NCBI GenBank assembly: GCA_002300355.1
Contig: NSGV01000002.1
Coordinates: 1,674,001-1,738,000, forward strand
Source of the DNA: Streptomyces sp. TLI_235
Lineage (GTDB): Bacteria; Actinomycetota; Actinomycetes; Streptomycetales; Streptomycetaceae
DNA length: 64,000 nt
Reading direction: 5' to 3'
Made by a program: the position numbers and the translations under genes. Shown piece after piece: positions 26,037 to 35,000 of this stretch (position 1 is the stretch's first letter; each line of letters starts with the position of its first letter). A model generated the notes under the pieces. It ran no database searches. It worked only from the letters and a program-made list of their open reading frames with translations, and was not told the DNA's origin.

Positions 26037-27344
26037 GTGATCACCCAGGAGCAGGCCCTCGCCGCAGCCGACCGCTGGCTGAACGGCGATGCGCCGGCCG
26101 AGCAGCGCCGTGCCGTCCGCCACCGCGAGTTCGGTCTCGGCTGGGTGGTCTGGGCGGCGCCCGCGCCGTTGGAGCGCGACCCCGTGACCGGGGAGCGGCG
26201 CCCGCCGGCCGACCTCGGCGACGCCTCCGGCGTGGTGGACCGGGAGACCGGCGAGCTCAGCGTCTGGCCGTCGATCCCGGTGGACGAGGTGATCCGCTCG
26301 TACGAGGCCAAGCACGCCGACCGGGCGCACCGGAACGACCCGCCGGCCACCGGCCCGGGCAACACCGCCGTCGCCACCTACGTGAACCCGGCCGACGGCG
26401 AGGAGGTCATGCTCTACCGCAACGCGGGGCCGGGCCTGCCGCCGGCGGAGTACCAGCTCGCCGCCGAGCTCGACCGGCTCGGCGTGCCCGCCGGCAACGT
26501 GGTCGCCGTCCACACCGACCTGCGCCCGGCCACCCTGCCCGGCGGCTACACCGCCGCCCTGGTGGAGCGCGCCTTCCCCAACGCGGGCGTCTCCTGCTCG
26601 CACACCTACGGGATCTTCGCCGAGGAGCGGGCCGAGGGCGTGGCGGCGCTCACCGAGCACGCCGAGCGGATCGCCCGGATGGCCGGGCAGCAGCCGCCCC
26701 CGCGGCCGCACCGGGTACCGGCGCCGCAGCCCGGCGAGGTGGAGCCCGCCGCGCCGGTGCGTGACGTGGCGCTCGGCCGCCGCATCGCCGAGGTCTTCGG
26801 CGAGGTCGTGCGGTACGACGCCGACGACATCGCGGGCAGTGCCCTGCCGGAGTCGGCCCGCTCCACGCTGACCTGGGCGGGGCTGCCCGCCGACGTGCCG
26901 CTGTTCTTCGCCGCGGACCACCCGGACGCTCCGCCGCCCGGCGGCCTGTTCGCCGATCTGCGCGCTCATCTGACCTCCGCCGGTACGGAATTGGATCCGC
27001 AGCTGCTGGACGTCCTCGCGGGCTGGACCAGGCTCGGCTCGGACGGCCTGTGCGTCGTCGCCGTGCAGTGCGACGGTGACGAGCAGAGCGCCGGGTCGGT
27101 CTGGGCCGTCCACCCGCGCACGGGCAGCGGACGGTACGTCAACGCCTCGGTCTCCGCCTTCCTGCGCAGCCTGGACGCCCTGGTGACGGCGCGCGCCGCG
27201 CTGCGCGGGCTGGACCCGCTGGCCGCCGGCGCCGCAGTGGCCGCACTCCAGAACGAGCTCGCGGCGATCGACCCGCAGGCCTTCCACAAGGACTCCACCT
27301 GGTGGAACGTGGTCGTCGAGCAGATGTGGCACGGCCTGTTCTGA
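26037..27344 (+). CDS. composite Imm35 / degenerate deaminase-like / SUKH immunity protein
   Basis: The GTG at 26037 has GGAGGA six bases upstream. 435 aa, alignable without gaps over its first ~190 residues with the 428-aa protein (3433-4719). Imm35 region 1-95 (LGWVVW, VVDRETGELSVWPS), then a deaminase-like core in which His136 is Pro, Cys165 is Ala and Cys172 is Thr; Glu138 remains. Without ligands it cannot bind the catalytic zinc, so this copy should be a non-enzymatic member of the family. The SUKH-4-like tail (VWAVHPRTGSGRYVN, STWWNVVVEQMWHGLF) is intact. It stands alone on the plus strand, facing away from the cassettes, and ends 27 bp before a convergent gene. Inferred: an orphan immunity protein. 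Confidence 0.72.
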   Translation: MITQEQALAAADRWLNGDAPAEQRRAVRHREFGLGWVVWAAPAPLERDPVTGERRPPADLGDASGVVDRETGELSVWPSIPVDEVIRSYEAKHADRAHRNDPPATGPGNTAVATYVNPADGEEVMLYRNAGPGLPPAEYQLAAELDRLGVPAGNVVAVHTDLRPATLPGGYTAALVERAFPNAGVSCSHTYGIFAEERAEGVAALTEHAERIARMAGQQPPPRPHRVPAPQPGEVEPAAPVRDVALGRRIAEVFGEVVRYDADDIAGSALPESARSTLTWAGLPADVPLFFAADHPDAPPPGGLFADLRAHLTSAGTELDPQLLDVLAGWTRLGSDGLCVVAVQCDGDEQSAGSVWAVHPRTGSGRYVNASVSAFLRSLDALVTARAALRGLDPLAAGAAVAALQNELAAIDPQAFHKDSTWWNVVVEQMWHGLF

Positions 27345-27370
27345 CCCTGCACCCGTAGCAGGACTCGCGT

Positions 27371-27982
27371 TCAGGAGTGCCCGACCCGCACCAGGGCGGC
27401 GGCCAGCGCGGGCAGTTCCGGTCCCGGTACCAGCGCGGCCAGGCGCTCCGGCTCGTCGGGCAGGCCGAGCGCGGCGGCGGAGGCCCGGGCGCGCTGGTCG
27501 AAGGAGGGGCGGAGCTCCGGCCAGACGCCCTGGGCCTCGCGGCAGAAGATGTCCGCGCCGACGGGTCCGATCCGGGGGAACTCCCGGAGCAGCCGGTGCA
27601 CCTCCGCGGTGTCGCCGTCGGCCTCCGCGCGGAGTCGGCGCAGGTCGCCGCGCCACCGTTCGAGGAGTAGGTCGGCACCGCGGCCGAGGGCGGTGGCGGT
27701 GCTCTCGTCGTAGCGGACGTAGTGGGCGCGGCCGAGGGCGTCGACGCGGTCCTGCCAGTCGGCGCCGGTCATCGCCTGCGGGGTGCGCAGGCCGGCCCGG
27801 AAGAGTTCGCGGGCCGCGGCGGTGGCGATGTCGGCCCTGATCCGGGTGGAGCAGAGCAGGGTCAGCACGAGCAGCCGGTAGAGCGGGGCGGGCTTGTCGC
27901 GCAGGGTGATCCCGGCCTCCTGCGCGTACGTCTGTCCGTGTTCGCGCAGCAGCCGGGCCGCCGTCTCCGCGGCCCCGCTCAC
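27371..27982 (-). CDS. HhH-GPD superfamily (endonuclease III-like) protein
   Basis: 203 aa. Helical throughout, with a helix-hairpin-helix FPRIGPVGADIF (about residues 135-146) and a downstream Asp in PSFDQRA at the place of the catalytic Asp of the endonuclease III/MutY superfamily. No C-terminal 4Fe-4S cysteine cluster. The hairpin lacks the Lys that bifunctional endonuclease III enzymes use for strand cleavage, so at most a monofunctional glycosylase, or a non-catalytic relative. Stands alone, convergent with the gene at 26037. Its role in base-excision repair is inferred from fold only. Confidence 0.7.
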   Translation of the reverse strand: MSGAAETAARLLREHGQTYAQEAGITLRDKPAPLYRLLVLTLLCSTRIRADIATAAARELFRAGLRTPQAMTGADWQDRVDALGRAHYVRYDESTATALGRGADLLLERWRGDLRRLRAEADGDTAEVHRLLREFPRIGPVGADIFCREAQGVWPELRPSFDQRARASAAALGLPDEPERLAALVPGPELPALAAALVRVGHS

Positions 27983-28109
27983 GTCCCGGCCTCGCTCACA
28001 TGCAGGCGCCTACCCGCGGCCGGGCGGGCGAACCACCACTGCTCCGCTCCGCTGCACCGGGCCGTTCACGTGAGCGCCCGGACCTGGGCGCTCATCGGAC
28101 CCTCCGGGG

Positions 28110-28577
28110 TCAGCACCAGCCCTCGCCCTCGCGGGCGGCGCTGATCGTCACCCACAGCAGGCCGTCGCCGTCGCCGGGGCGGAAGCTGAGGAGGGCCTCG
28201 GTGCCGGCGGTCCGCTTGGTGTAGCAGTCGGGGGGTGTGATGCGGTCCACCGGCAGCGCGGTCCAGCCCTGCTCGCGGACGAGGGTACGGTAGGCGGCGG
28301 ACGTCTCGGCGGGCGACCCGGTGCCGCGGAAGGACTGCGAGACGGTCACCACCCGGTCGTCGTCGTCGCAGGTGTCCGTGGACTCTCCGACCGGTGCGAG
28401 CCGGTCGGTGCGGGCGGCGAGCAGGGGGTCCGCGGCCAGGGTGCGGGTGAGGCTGCGCTCGTCGGGGCCGCAGCCGTACAGGCCGCCGTCGAGCGCCCAC
28501 CAGGCGCCGCCCACGGCGAGCGCGCCGAACACCAGTCCGCCCAGGACGACGGACGCCCCCACCCGAAGATCGTTCAC
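28110..28577 (-). CDS. small membrane-anchored or secreted protein, function unknown
   Basis: 155 aa, GTG at 28577. One N-terminal hydrophobic segment (VGASVVLGGLVFGALAVGGA, about residues 6-25) is followed by an extracytoplasmic domain with four to five cysteines (including YGC, DTC, PDC and the C-terminal Cys) that could form disulfides. No lipobox at a signal-peptide position, so probably an uncleaved anchor. Similar small proteins are frequent in streptomycetes, but I do not recognise a functional family. It lies between HhH-GPD and GNAT genes with no obvious operon link. Confidence 0.6.
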   Translation of the reverse strand: MNDLRVGASVVLGGLVFGALAVGGAWWALDGGLYGCGPDERSLTRTLAADPLLAARTDRLAPVGESTDTCDDDDRVVTVSQSFRGTGSPAETSAAYRTLVREQGWTALPVDRITPPDCYTKRTAGTEALLSFRPGDGDGLLWVTISAAREGEGWC

Positions 28578-28620
28578 GGGCGGGAGCGTACCGGTCGGCG
28601 GCGGCGGGGTGAACCCGCGG

Positions 28621-29100
28621 TCAGAACACCCGGACCATGGTGCGGTGCGGAATGCCGGCGTCCTCGTAGACCGGACCTTCGGCGGTGTAGCCGAGCCGCT
28701 CGTAGAAGCCGAGCGCGTGGACCTGGGCGTGCAGTTCGAGCTCGCGGGCGCCGCGGGCGCGGCCGGCCTGCTCGATGGCGCGGACGAGCTCGGCGCCGAG
28801 GCCGGTGCCGCGGGCGGGCTTGCGCACGGCCAGGCGGCCGAGCAGGACGCGGCCCTCGATGCCGGTGAGCTTCAGGGCGTCGGCGCCGTGGATGAGCCGG
28901 CCGGTGCCGAGGCCGGAGCCGTCGGGCGCGACGGCGAGCACGTGCACCGAGGTGGCGTCCAGCTCGTCGTACTCCAGCTCCTCCGGGACGTTCTGCTCCT
29001 CGACGAACACCTCGCGCCGGACGCTGCGCACCAGCGCGAGGTCGGCCTCGCCGTCGGCGATCCGGATCTCGACGGGCGCCGGCGTGGTCTGCTCGGCCAT
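28621..29100 (-). CDS. GNAT-family N-acetyltransferase
   Basis: 159 aa, ATG at 29100, one base after the end of the RluD-type gene (stop at 29102), so probably translated from the same message. GNAT features: EVFVEEQNVPEELEYDELD, the acetyl-CoA pyrophosphate loop region RLAVRKPARGTGLGAELV (R/Q-x-x-G-x-G/A) at about residues 92-109, and a C-terminal FYERLGYTAEGPVYEDAGIPH. This pattern resembles the ElaA/YjcF-type subset. Substrate unknown. Confidence 0.85.
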   Translation of the reverse strand: MAEQTTPAPVEIRIADGEADLALVRSVRREVFVEEQNVPEELEYDELDATSVHVLAVAPDGSGLGTGRLIHGADALKLTGIEGRVLLGRLAVRKPARGTGLGAELVRAIEQAGRARGARELELHAQVHALGFYERLGYTAEGPVYEDAGIPHRTMVRVF

Positions 29101-29101
29101 C

Positions 29102-30040
29102 TCAGCTCTCCGCGGAGATGATGTCGAGGGCCTTCTGCAGGTCGGCCGGGTACTCGCTGCGGAACTCGACCCACTGGCCGTCGGCGGGGTGCTCGAAGCC
29201 GAGCTGGACAGCGTGCAGCCACTGCCGGGTGAGGCCGAGGCGCTTGGCGAGGGTCGGGTCGGCGCCGTAGGTGAGATCGCCGACGCAGGGGTGGCGCAGC
29301 GCGGACATGTGCACCCGGATCTGGTGGGTACGGCCGGTCTCCAGCTTGATGTCGAGCAGGGAGGCGGCGCGGTAGGCCTCGATGAGGTCGTAGTGGGTGA
29401 CCGAGGGCTTGCCGTCGCGGGTGACGGCCCACTTCCAGTCGCTGCTGGGGTGGCGGCCGATCGGGGCGTCGACGGTGCCGGTGAGCGGGTCGGGGTGGCC
29501 CTGGACGAGGGCGTTGTACTTCTTCTCCGTGATCCGGTCGTGGAACTGCCGCTTGAGGTCGGTGTAGGCGCGCTCGGACTTGGCGACGACCATGAGACCG
29601 GAGGTGCCGACGTCGAGGCGGTGCACGATGCCCTGGCGCTCGGCGGCGCCGGAGGTGGAGATGCGGTAGCCAGCGGCGGCGAGGCCGCCGATGACGGTGG
29701 TGCCGGTCCAGCCGGGGCTGGGGTGGGCGGCGACGCCGACCGGCTTGTCGACGAGCACGATGTCGTCGTCGTCGTGGACGATGCGCATGCCCTCGACGTG
29801 CTCGGCGACGATCTGCACGGGGGCGGCGGGGGCCGGGATCTCGACCTCCAGCCAGGCGCCGGCGGTGACCCGCTCGGACTTCCCGGCGACGGAGCCGTCG
29901 AGCGTCACCTTGCCGTCGGCGGCCAGTTCGGCGGCCTTCGTCCGGGAGAAGCCGAACATCCGGGCCAGGGCGGCGTCGAGGCGCTCGCCCTCCAGGCCGT
30001 CGGGTACGGGAAGGCTGCGGGTCTGCGCTGCGATACTCAC
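29102..30040 (-). CDS. RluD-type pseudouridine synthase
   Basis: The GTG at 30040 (VSIAAQTRSLPV) gives 312 aa, the usual family length; an upstream open stretch reads Pro/Arg-rich filler. N-terminal S4 RNA-binding domain (ERLDAALARMFGFSRTKAAELA), then the synthase domain with VHRLDVGTSGLMVVAK, whose Asp is the catalytic residue of the RluA family, and GRTHQIRVHMSAL. Known role: isomerises uridines in 23S rRNA (RluD: positions 1911/1915/1917 in E. coli). It follows lspA closely, the order also known in Streptomyces (lspA-rluD), and probably shares its operon. Confidence 0.93.
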   Translation of the reverse strand: MSIAAQTRSLPVPDGLEGERLDAALARMFGFSRTKAAELAADGKVTLDGSVAGKSERVTAGAWLEVEIPAPAAPVQIVAEHVEGMRIVHDDDDIVLVDKPVGVAAHPSPGWTGTTVIGGLAAAGYRISTSGAAERQGIVHRLDVGTSGLMVVAKSERAYTDLKRQFHDRITEKKYNALVQGHPDPLTGTVDAPIGRHPSSDWKWAVTRDGKPSVTHYDLIEAYRAASLLDIKLETGRTHQIRVHMSALRHPCVGDLTYGADPTLAKRLGLTRQWLHAVQLGFEHPADGQWVEFRSEYPADLQKALDIISAES

Positions 30041-30114
30041 TCGTACGAGTATGCCGGACCGCGGAGGGCCACCCCACCGCCGCCGGGGCCGTGGGGGGGC
30101 GGCCGGGCGCAACG

Positions 30115-30831
30115 TCACTCGGCGTGGTCGCCGGTGTTCTCCTCGCCGTCCTGGGCGGTGTGCGACCTGGCGGGCTGGTGGGTGGTGCCGTCCGGGTTGG
30201 AGCCGCGGAAGGAGAGCAGCACCACGAGGATGCCGCCGCAGACGATCGCCGAGTCGGCCAGGTTGAAGACGGCGAAGTGCTGGACGGAGATGAAGTCCAC
30301 GACGTGGCCGCGGAACACGCCCGGGGAGCGGAACAGCCGGTCGGTGAGGTTGCCGAGGGCGCCGCCGAGCAGCAGGCCCAGCGCGATCGCCCAGGGCAGG
30401 CTGTAGAGGCGGCGGGCGATCCGCCAGATCACCACGATGACGGCTGCGGCGATGGCGGTGAAGACCACGGTCATGGCCTGGCCCATGCCGAAGGCGGCAC
30501 CGGGGTTGCGGATCACCTGGAAGGTCATGACGTCGCCGATGACCTGGATCGGCCGGTGGCCCTCCAGCCGGGCGACGACCAGCAGCTTGCTGCCGAGGTC
30601 GATCAGGTAGGCGAGCAGCGCGACGGCCAGCAGGACGCCGATCCGGCGGCGGCGGACGTTGCGGGCGCCACCTGCGGCGGTGGCGCCGGCCGCGGCGCCG
30701 GTGGCCGGCTCGGAGGCGGACTCGTCCACGGCGGTCTCCGGCTCGTGCGGCACGCGTGCGGTGGGGACGGCTTCGTCCTGCGTCTGGGGGGAACCTGGGG
30801 TGCTGATGATCCGCTCCGCTGCCGTGTACAA
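30115..30831 (-). CDS. lspA: lipoprotein signal peptidase (signal peptidase II)
   Basis: The start is uncertain: the TTG at 30831 (YTAAERIISTPGSP) matches the usual streptomycete N-terminus (AERIIxTP) but lacks a strong ribosome site; a further TTG lies at 30891. About 238 aa. A ~70-residue Pro/Ala-rich cytoplasmic N-extension precedes four membrane segments. Conserved LspA motifs are present: NPGAAFGMG, GNLTDR and FNLADS, the last two bearing the catalytic aspartates. Cleaves prolipoprotein signal peptides at the lipobox Cys in the membrane. Followed by rluD and preceded by the DksA-like gene, as in other Streptomyces chromosomes. Confidence 0.93.
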   Translation of the reverse strand: MYTAAERIISTPGSPQTQDEAVPTARVPHEPETAVDESASEPATGAAAGATAAGGARNVRRRRIGVLLAVALLAYLIDLGSKLLVVARLEGHRPIQVIGDVMTFQVIRNPGAAFGMGQAMTVVFTAIAAAVIVVIWRIARRLYSLPWAIALGLLLGGALGNLTDRLFRSPGVFRGHVVDFISVQHFAVFNLADSAIVCGGILVVLLSFRGSNPDGTTHQPARSHTAQDGEENTGDHAE

Positions 30832-30932
30832 GAGGACCGGCCCGAGGCGGGCCGGCCGTGGGCCGGGGTTACGGGGACGAGCGTACGGCAATCGGTGGCC
30901 GAAAAGCCCGTCCCCGCTGCCCCGGACGGACG

Positions 30933-31520
30933 CTACCTGCGCTCCTGCTTGGCCTTGCAGCCCACGCAGAGGGTCGCCCGCGGGAACGCCTGGAGCCGGG
31001 CCTTGCCGATCGGCTGGCCGCAGGACTCGCAGACGCCGAAGCCGACACCCTCCAGCCGGGCGAGGGCACGCTCGGTCTGGGCGAGGCTGTCACGGGCGTT
31101 GTTGGCGAGGGCGAGTTCGCTCTCGCGGTTGATGTTCTTGGTGCCGGCGTCGACCTGGTCGTCCCCGGCGCCGTCGTTGGAGTCGCGCATCAGGCCGGTG
31201 ATCGCGGCTTCGGAGGCCTCGATCTCGGCGCGCAGGCGCTCCAGGTCGGCGTTGAGCTCGGCGTGCAGCTCGGCCACCTCGGCCGATGTCCAGGCGTCCT
31301 CGCCGGGGCGGACGGGCAGCTCGGCCGGGTCCACCGACTCGGCGCCGCCGGCCCGGGCGCCGGAGCCCGCCGGGACGTGGGTGCGGCTGGCCGCCGCCCG
31401 GCCGGTGGTGGTGCTGGTCTTCCGCCGTGCAGTGCTCACGGTCCCCTCCCCTGGGTCGCCTGCCACAGCCTCCCGCGTCCGCTTGGTGGCGGTACGCGTG
31501 CCAGTTGCTCTCTCAGCCAT
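30933..31520 (-). CDS. DksA/TraR-type zinc-finger regulator
   Basis: The ATG at 31520 (MAERATGTRT) has GAGG upstream; an ATG five codons earlier is possible. About 195 aa. A basic low-complexity N-terminus (residues 1-75) precedes a coiled-coil hairpin (ELHAELNADLERLRAEIEASE) with DGAGDDQVDAGT at its turn, the position where DksA has its acidic tip, and a C-terminal Cys4 finger CESCG...CVGCK. DksA-family proteins bind in the RNA polymerase secondary channel. The streptomycete paralogue next to lspA/ileS is of this kind. The coiled-coil tip keeps the acidic character, so RNA polymerase binding is plausible but not shown. Confidence 0.85.
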   Translation of the reverse strand: MAERATGTRTATKRTREAVAGDPGEGTVSTARRKTSTTTGRAAASRTHVPAGSGARAGGAESVDPAELPVRPGEDAWTSAEVAELHAELNADLERLRAEIEASEAAITGLMRDSNDGAGDDQVDAGTKNINRESELALANNARDSLAQTERALARLEGVGFGVCESCGQPIGKARLQAFPRATLCVGCKAKQERR

Positions 31521-31743
31521 GGCTTTCGACCTCATTTACGAATGATGCGAACCGCCGGTTCCCGGCGGCCTCCAGTGCCGGAAAGATAAACCCCATCGAA
31601 TCCGGTCACAACGTGACATACCGGCGTCAGATCCGATCCCACTCGGGCAGCCTCTGCCGCCGCCGCTGCCCGGGTGCTGACCCTGTTGTGCCCAGATCGC
31701 CACCGGCTAATCTCGCCGCTCTTGGCACGGCCCCGGCGCTGCG

Positions 31744-31771
31744 CTTACCGGTTTGCCAACGCCGATACACT
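31744..31771 (+). promoter_or_regulatory. candidate promoter of ileS
   Basis: CTTACC (31744-31749), a 16-base spacer and TACACT (31766-31771) lie just upstream of the T-box RNA on the plus strand. TACACT fits an actinobacterial -10; the -35 is weak. Transcription from here would produce a ~280-base leader. Confidence 0.35.
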
Positions 31772-31794
31772 GGGCGTGCAAGGCGCAGATGGGA

Positions 31795-32050
31795 CGAGTA
31801 CCGCTGTACGCAGCCACCAGCGACCCGGGGACGGTGCGAGCCCGGGGGTGTGCACGGCGCGAAGATCACCCCGGAGCCGCCGGAAGAACGGCCGTCCGAC
31901 CAGCTCGGCAGGCCCAGTAGAACCGGCAGCAGACCCAAACAAGAGGGTCGCGGGCCACGCCGGCCGCGGCCAAGGAGGGTGGTACCGCGGGACGGCATGC
32001 CGTCTCGTCCCTCCGTCGGAGCCAGTCCACGCATCCGCCGGAGGTAGACG
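31795..32050 (+). promoter_or_regulatory. T-box riboswitch leader of ileS
   Basis: The canonical T-box AAGGAGGGTGGTACCGCGG lies at 31972-31990. Its UGGU (31980-31983) can pair with the ACCA end of uncharged tRNA-Ile. Upstream, AGCGACC...GGTGCGAG (about 31818-31840) matches the base of Stem I and an ATC codon (31865-31867) is placed as an isoleucine specifier. No run of U or terminator hairpin lies before the gene; the ribosome site GGAGG (32039-32044) is close to the antiterminator-like element, as expected for the actinobacterial translational class. The exact 5' end is estimated. Confidence 0.88.
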
Positions 32051-32056
32051 CCCGCG

Positions 32057-35000
32057 ATGAGCACCTACAACCCCGTCCCCGCACAGGTCGACCTGCCTGC
32101 CCTGGAGCACGGCATCCTGTCGTTCTGGCAGGACAACAAGATCTTCCAGCGCAGCCTTGAGCAGTCCGAGGGACGCCCGGAGTGGGTGTTCTACGAGGGC
32201 CCGCCGACCGCCAACGGCATGCCGGGCGCCCACCACATCGAGGCGCGCGTCTTCAAGGACGTCTTCCCGCGCTACCGGACGATGAAGGGCTACCACGTCG
32301 CCCGCAAGGCCGGCTGGGACTGCCACGGCCTGCCGGTCGAGCTCGCCGTCGAGAAGGAGCTCGGCTTCTCCGGCAAGCAGGACATCGAGGCCTTCGGCAT
32401 CGCCGAGTTCAACGCCAAGTGCCGCGAGTCGGTGACCCGGCACACCGACGAGTTCACCAAGCTCACCGAGCGCATGGGCTACTGGGTCGACCTCGACGAG
32501 GCGTACCGGACCATGGACCCCTCCTACATCGAGTCGGTCTGGTGGTCGCTCAAGCAGATCTTCGACAAGGGCCTGCTGGTCCAGGACCACCGGGTCGCCC
32601 CCTGGTGCCCGCGCTGCGGCACCGGCCTGTCCGACCACGAGCTGGCCCAGGGCTACGAGACCGTCGTCGACCCCTCGGTCTACGTCCGCTTCCCGCTGAC
32701 CTCCGGCCCGCTGGCCGGCGAGGCCGCGCTGCTGGTCTGGACGACCACCCCGTGGACCCTGGTCTCCAACACCGCCGCCGCGGTCCACCCCGAGGTCACC
32801 TACGTGGTGGCCACCGACGGCAACGAGAAGCTGGTCGTCGCCGAGCCGTTGGTCGGCAAGGCCCTCGGCGAGGGGTGGGAGACCACCGGGCAGACCTTCA
32901 CCGGCGCCGAGATGGAGCGCTGGACGTACGACCGCCCGTTCCAGCTGGTCGAGATCGAGAACTCGCACTTCGTGGTGACCGCCGACTACGTCACCACCGA
33001 GGACGGCACCGGCATCGTCCACCAGTCCCCCGCCTTCGGCGCCGACGACCTCGCGGTCTGCCGCCGCTACGGCCTGCCCGTGGTCAACCCGGTCGAGGCC
33101 GACGGCACCTTCGCGGCCGACGTCCCGCTGATCGGCGGCGTCTTCTTCAAGAAGGCCGACGAGACCCTCGTCGCCGACCTCCAGGCCCGCGGCCTGCTCT
33201 TCCGCCACCTGCCGTACGAGCACAGCTACCCGCACTGCTGGCGCTGCCACACCGCGCTGCTCTACTACGCGCAGCCGTCCTGGTACATCCGCACCACCGC
33301 GGTCAAGGACGCCCTCATCCGGGAGAACGAGAACACCAACTGGTTCCCCGAGAACGTCAAGCACGGCCGCTTCGGCGACTGGCTGAACAACAACATCGAC
33401 TGGGCGCTCTCCCGCAACCGCTACTGGGGCACCCCGCTGCCGATCTGGCGCTGCGACGAGGGCCACGTCACCTGCGTCGGCTCGCTCACCGAGCTCTCCG
33501 AGCTCACCGGCACCGACCAGAGCGGCCTCGACCCGCACCGCCCCTACATCGACGACGTCACCTTCCGGTGCCCGCAGTGCTCCGGCACCGCCGTGCGCGT
33601 CCCCGAGGTCATCGACGCCTGGTACGACTCGGGCTCGATGCCCTTCGCCCAGTACGGCTACCCGTACCGCAACAAGGAGCTGTTCGAGCAGCGCTACCCG
33701 GCGCAGTTCATCTCCGAGGCGATCGACCAGACCCGCGGCTGGTTCTACACGCTGATGGCCGTCGGCACCCTGGTGTTCGACAAGTCCTCCTACGAGAACG
33801 TGGTCTGCCTCGGCCACATCCTCGCCGAGGACGGCCGGAAGATGTCCAAGCACCTCGGCAACATCCTCCAGCCGATCCCGCTGATGGACCAGCACGGCGC
33901 CGACGCCGTCCGGTGGTTCATGGCCGCCGGCGGTTCGCCCTGGTCCGCGCGCCGCGTCGGCCACGGCACCATCCAGGAGGTCGTCCGCAAGACCCTGCTG
34001 ACCTACTGGAACACCGTCGCCTTCCAGGCCCTGTACGCGCGCACCGCCGCCTGGGCGCCCTCCGCCGCCGACCCCGCGCCGGCCGACCGGCCGCAGCTCG
34101 ACAAGTGGGTGCTCTCCGAGCTCAACACCCTCGTCCGCGAGGTCGACCTCGCGCTGGAGGCCTACGACACCCAGCGGGCCGGCAAGCTGCTGTCCGCCTT
34201 CGTCGACGACCTCTCCAACTGGTACGTCCGCCGCGGCCGCCGCCGTTTCTGGCAGGGCGACGCCGCCGCGCTCGCCACCCTGCACGAGGCGCTGGAGACC
34301 GTCACCCGGCTGATGGCCCCGCTCACCCCGTTCATCACCGAGCGGGTCTGGCAGGACCTGGTCGTCCCGGTCACCCCCGGCGCCCCGTCCTCCGTGCACC
34401 TCGCGACCTGGCCGACCGCCGACGAGACCCTCGTCGACGCCGCCCTCTCGCGGAACATGGCGCTGGTGCGGCGCCTCGTCGAACTCGGCCGGGCCACCCG
34501 CGCCGAGTCCGGTGTGAAGACCCGTCAGCCGCTCTCCCGCGCGCTGATCGCCGCCCAGGGCTGGGACGAACTCCCCGCCGACCTTCGGGCGCAGATCGCC
34601 GAGGAACTCAACGTCTCCACCCTGGAGTCGCTGGCCGGCGTCGGCGCCTCGCTCGTCGACACCTCCGCCAAGGCCAACTTCCGCGCCCTCGGCAAGCGGT
34701 TCGGCAAGGGCGTCCAGGACGTCGCCAAGGCGGTCGCCGCCGCGGACGCCGCCGTCCTCGCCGCCGAACTGCGGGCCTCCGGCACCACCGGGGTCGAGCT
34801 CAACGGCGAGCGGATCGAACTCTCGCCGGACGAGGTGATCATCACCGAGACCCCGCGCGAGGGCTGGGCCGTCGCCAACGAGGCCGGCGCCACCGTCGCC
34901 CTCGACCTGGCGATCACCCCGGAGCTGAAGCGGCTCGGCGTCGCCCGCGACGCCATCCGCCAGATCCAGGAGGCCCGGAAGAACTCCGGCCTGGACGTCG

